64,000 nt of DNA from Streptomyces sp. NBC_00154 (lineage in GTDB: Bacteria; Actinomycetota; Actinomycetes; Streptomycetales; Streptomycetaceae), in assembly GCF_026342835.1 (NCBI RefSeq), contig NZ_JAPEMI010000002.1, forward strand, positions 1,364,001 to 1,428,000, given 5' to 3'. Numbering within the stretch: position 1 is the stretch's first letter; every line of letters begins with the position of its first letter. Below are positions 62,865 through 64,000 of this stretch, one piece after another. The translations under genes were made by a program, and so were the position numbers. Below the pieces are notes generated by a model. The model had not been told where the DNA came from. It saw nothing but the letters and a program-made list of their open reading frames with translations, and did no database searches.

Positions 62865-63338
62865 TCAGCCGAACTGGCCGGGCTGGTAGTCCCCGGCAGG
62901 CTGCTGGTTGATGACGTTGATGCGGTTGTAGGCGTTGATGACGGCGATGAGGGAAATCAGGGCGACCAGCTCCTCCTCGTCGAAGTGCTTGGCAGCATTT
63001 GCCCAGACCGCATCCGTGACTCCACCGGCTGCGTCGGCGATGCGGGTGCCCTGCTCGGTCAGTTCCAGTGCAGCACGCTCGGCTTCGGTGAAGACCGTGG
63101 CCTCACGCCAGGCCGCGACCAGGTTGAGGCGCTGCGGGGTTTCTCCCGCCAGGGCGGCGTCCTTGGTGTGCATGTCGGTGCAGAAGCCGCAGCCGTTGAT
63201 CTGGCTTGCGCGAATCTTCACCAATTCCTGTATCACGGCCGGAAGCGCTGAGTCCGAAACTGCCTTGCCGGCCGAGTTGATGTGCTTCAGCACCTTCGCG
63301 GCGAGGGGGTTGCCGAAGTAGTTGAGACGCGATTCCAC
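62865..63338 (-). CDS. Carboxymuconolactone decarboxylase-family (AhpD-like) protein
   Basis: A 157-residue all-helical protein of the CMD/AhpD superfamily. The redox motif with its proton-relay His is INGCGFCTDMHTKDA, about residues 48-62, which points to alkylhydroperoxidase-type thiol chemistry rather than decarboxylation. EELVALISLIAVINAYNRINV is the conserved last helix region. GTG 63338 is set by AGGAGA 5 nt upstream. The IS630 gene ends 9 nt before this start, so the IS has landed at the ribosome site and probably cut it from its own promoter. Confidence 0.9.
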   Translation of the reverse strand: MESRLNYFGNPLAAKVLKHINSAGKAVSDSALPAVIQELVKIRASQINGCGFCTDMHTKDAALAGETPQRLNLVAAWREATVFTEAERAALELTEQGTRIADAAGGVTDAVWANAAKHFDEEELVALISLIAVINAYNRINVINQQPAGDYQPGQFG

Positions 63339-63347
63339 GATGATCTC

Positions 63348-64000
63348 CTAGTGTCCTGCGCCAGAGATCCGTCGGCAGAAGCGGGCGAGGGAGTCGAGGA
63401 TCTCTTCGGCGGTCTTGGTCCAGATGAACGGCTTGGGGTCTTCGTTCCAGTCCTTGACCCATGCCCGGATATCGGCTTCCAGGGCCTGGATGTTCTTGTG
63501 TGCGCCACGACGGATCATCTGGTGGGCCAGGTAGCCGAACCACCGCTCGACCTGGTTGATCCACGAGGAGCCGGTCGGGGTGAAGTGCAGCTCGAACCGC
63601 GGGTGTTTGGCCAGCCAGGCTCTGATCGCTGGAGTCTTATGGGTGCCGTAATTGTCCACGATCAGGTGGACCTGCAAGTGAGCGGGCACCTCCTTGTCGA
63701 TCCGGATCAGGAACTTCTTGAACTCCACGGCCCGGTGCCGGCGGTGCAGGGCAGTGATGACTTCACCCGTGGCGACATCGAACGCGGCAAACAGTGTGGT
63801 CAGGCCGTTGCGCACATAGTCGTGGGTACGCCGCTCGGGCATACCCGGCATCATCGGCAGCACCGGCTGAGACCGGTCCAGAGCCTGGATCTGCGACTTC
63901 TCGTCCACCGACAGCACCACCGCACCTTCGGGCGGGTTGAAGTACAGGCCCACGACGTCGTAGACCTTCTCCACGAACAACGGGTCCGTCGACAGCTTGA
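63348..64000 (-). CDS. IS630-family transposase, 5' end beyond the window
   Basis: The C-terminal ~217 residues of an IS630 DDE transposase are present. The first catalytic Asp lies in VVLSVDEKSQIQALDRSQP, the second in QVHLIVDNYGTHKTPAI, and the last acid (Glu) in TGSSWINQVERWFGYLAHQMIRRGAH. The tail ends SLARFCRRISGAGH. The frame is open to the window edge (LSTDPLFVEKVYDVVG), so the N-terminal helix-turn-helix lies outside. The sequence CTAG at the stop codon may include the TA target of IS630 elements. It is a different subfamily from the split IS630 gene at 15.7-19.7 kb. Confidence 0.9.
   Translation of the reverse strand, partial: KLSTDPLFVEKVYDVVGLYFNPPEGAVVLSVDEKSQIQALDRSQPVLPMMPGMPERRTHDYVRNGLTTLFAAFDVATGEVITALHRRHRAVEFKKFLIRIDKEVPAHLQVHLIVDNYGTHKTPAIRAWLAKHPRFELHFTPTGSSWINQVERWFGYLAHQMIRRGAHKNIQALEADIRAWVKDWNEDPKPFIWTKTAEEILDSLARFCRRISGAGH

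Noticed and set aside
1..64000. tRNA, rRNA or known riboswitch
   Set aside because: I looked for cloverleaf-like and conserved rRNA or riboswitch sequences and recognised none; a covariance-model scan would be needed to exclude them firmly.

Overview
The window is high-GC actinobacterial chromosome, almost certainly Streptomyces or a close relative. The signs are strong third-position GC bias, frequent GTG starts, Tat-type secreted hydrolases, an XlnB-type xylanase, a mycothiol-dependent isomerase family protein, an F420-type luciferase-fold oxidoreductase and Streptomyces-type insertion sequences. No rRNA, tRNA or CRISPR array was seen.

Layout. (1) 0.2-9.2 kb: xylan-degradation genes (GH11 xylanase, GH43 beta-xylosidase) interspersed with an MFS exporter, a luciferase-like oxidoreductase, a VOC protein and an IS5-type transposase. 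(2) 9.2-20 kb: a graveyard of mobile DNA. An ISAzo13-type IS sits between two mirrored promoter/operator pairs. A tyrosine-recombinase relic and a deleted tnpB follow. A phosphotransferase and an isocitrate-lyase-fold gene survive. Then an IS630 transposase gene has been split by two tandem IS110 elements, one carrying a passenger gene, and its outer end cuts a pirin gene. (3) 20.3-38.6 kb: a sugar island. On the minus strand lie a GH38 alpha-mannosidase, a GH4 enzyme and a DeoR regulator. Divergent from them on the plus strand are a PfkB kinase, a three-gene ABC importer, a GH2 beta-galactosidase, a calcineurin-like phosphoesterase, a PHP hydrolase and a phospholipase C. (4) 38.8-41.0 kb: a complete IS607-type element with serine recombinase and TnpB. 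(5) 41.1-51.8 kb: AraC regulator, PhyH dioxygenase and a small partner, then a tight myo-inositol catabolic operon (iolC, aldolase, iolB, iolD, broken mmsA/iolA, iolE-like, inositol dehydrogenase) with a divergent LacI-type regulator. (6) 52-63.3 kb: PP2C/GAF phosphatase, a small peptide gene coupled to an MFS exporter, secreted DUF6299-like protein, mycothiol-type enzyme, RidA relic, aldo/keto reductase, alcohol dehydrogenase, DHA2-type exporter with divergent XRE regulator, epimerase/6PGDH relics, an AhpD-like protein, and an IS630-type transposase running off the right edge.

How it may work together (inference): the 20-38 kb glycosidase/phosphoesterase/phospholipase set beside the 43-51 kb inositol operon fits the use of a mannose- and galactose-containing inositol phospho-glycan or glycolipid. 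Secreted PLC and phosphoesterases would free it, the ABC system import it, GH38, GH2 and GH4 trim it, and the iol operon burn the inositol. The CoA-acylating last step (mmsA) is broken here, so a second copy elsewhere would be needed. The other notable material is RNA-guided mobile DNA: IS110 copies with conserved structured leaders that could be bridge RNAs, and TnpB elements with an identical 3' hairpin that could be part of an omega RNA.
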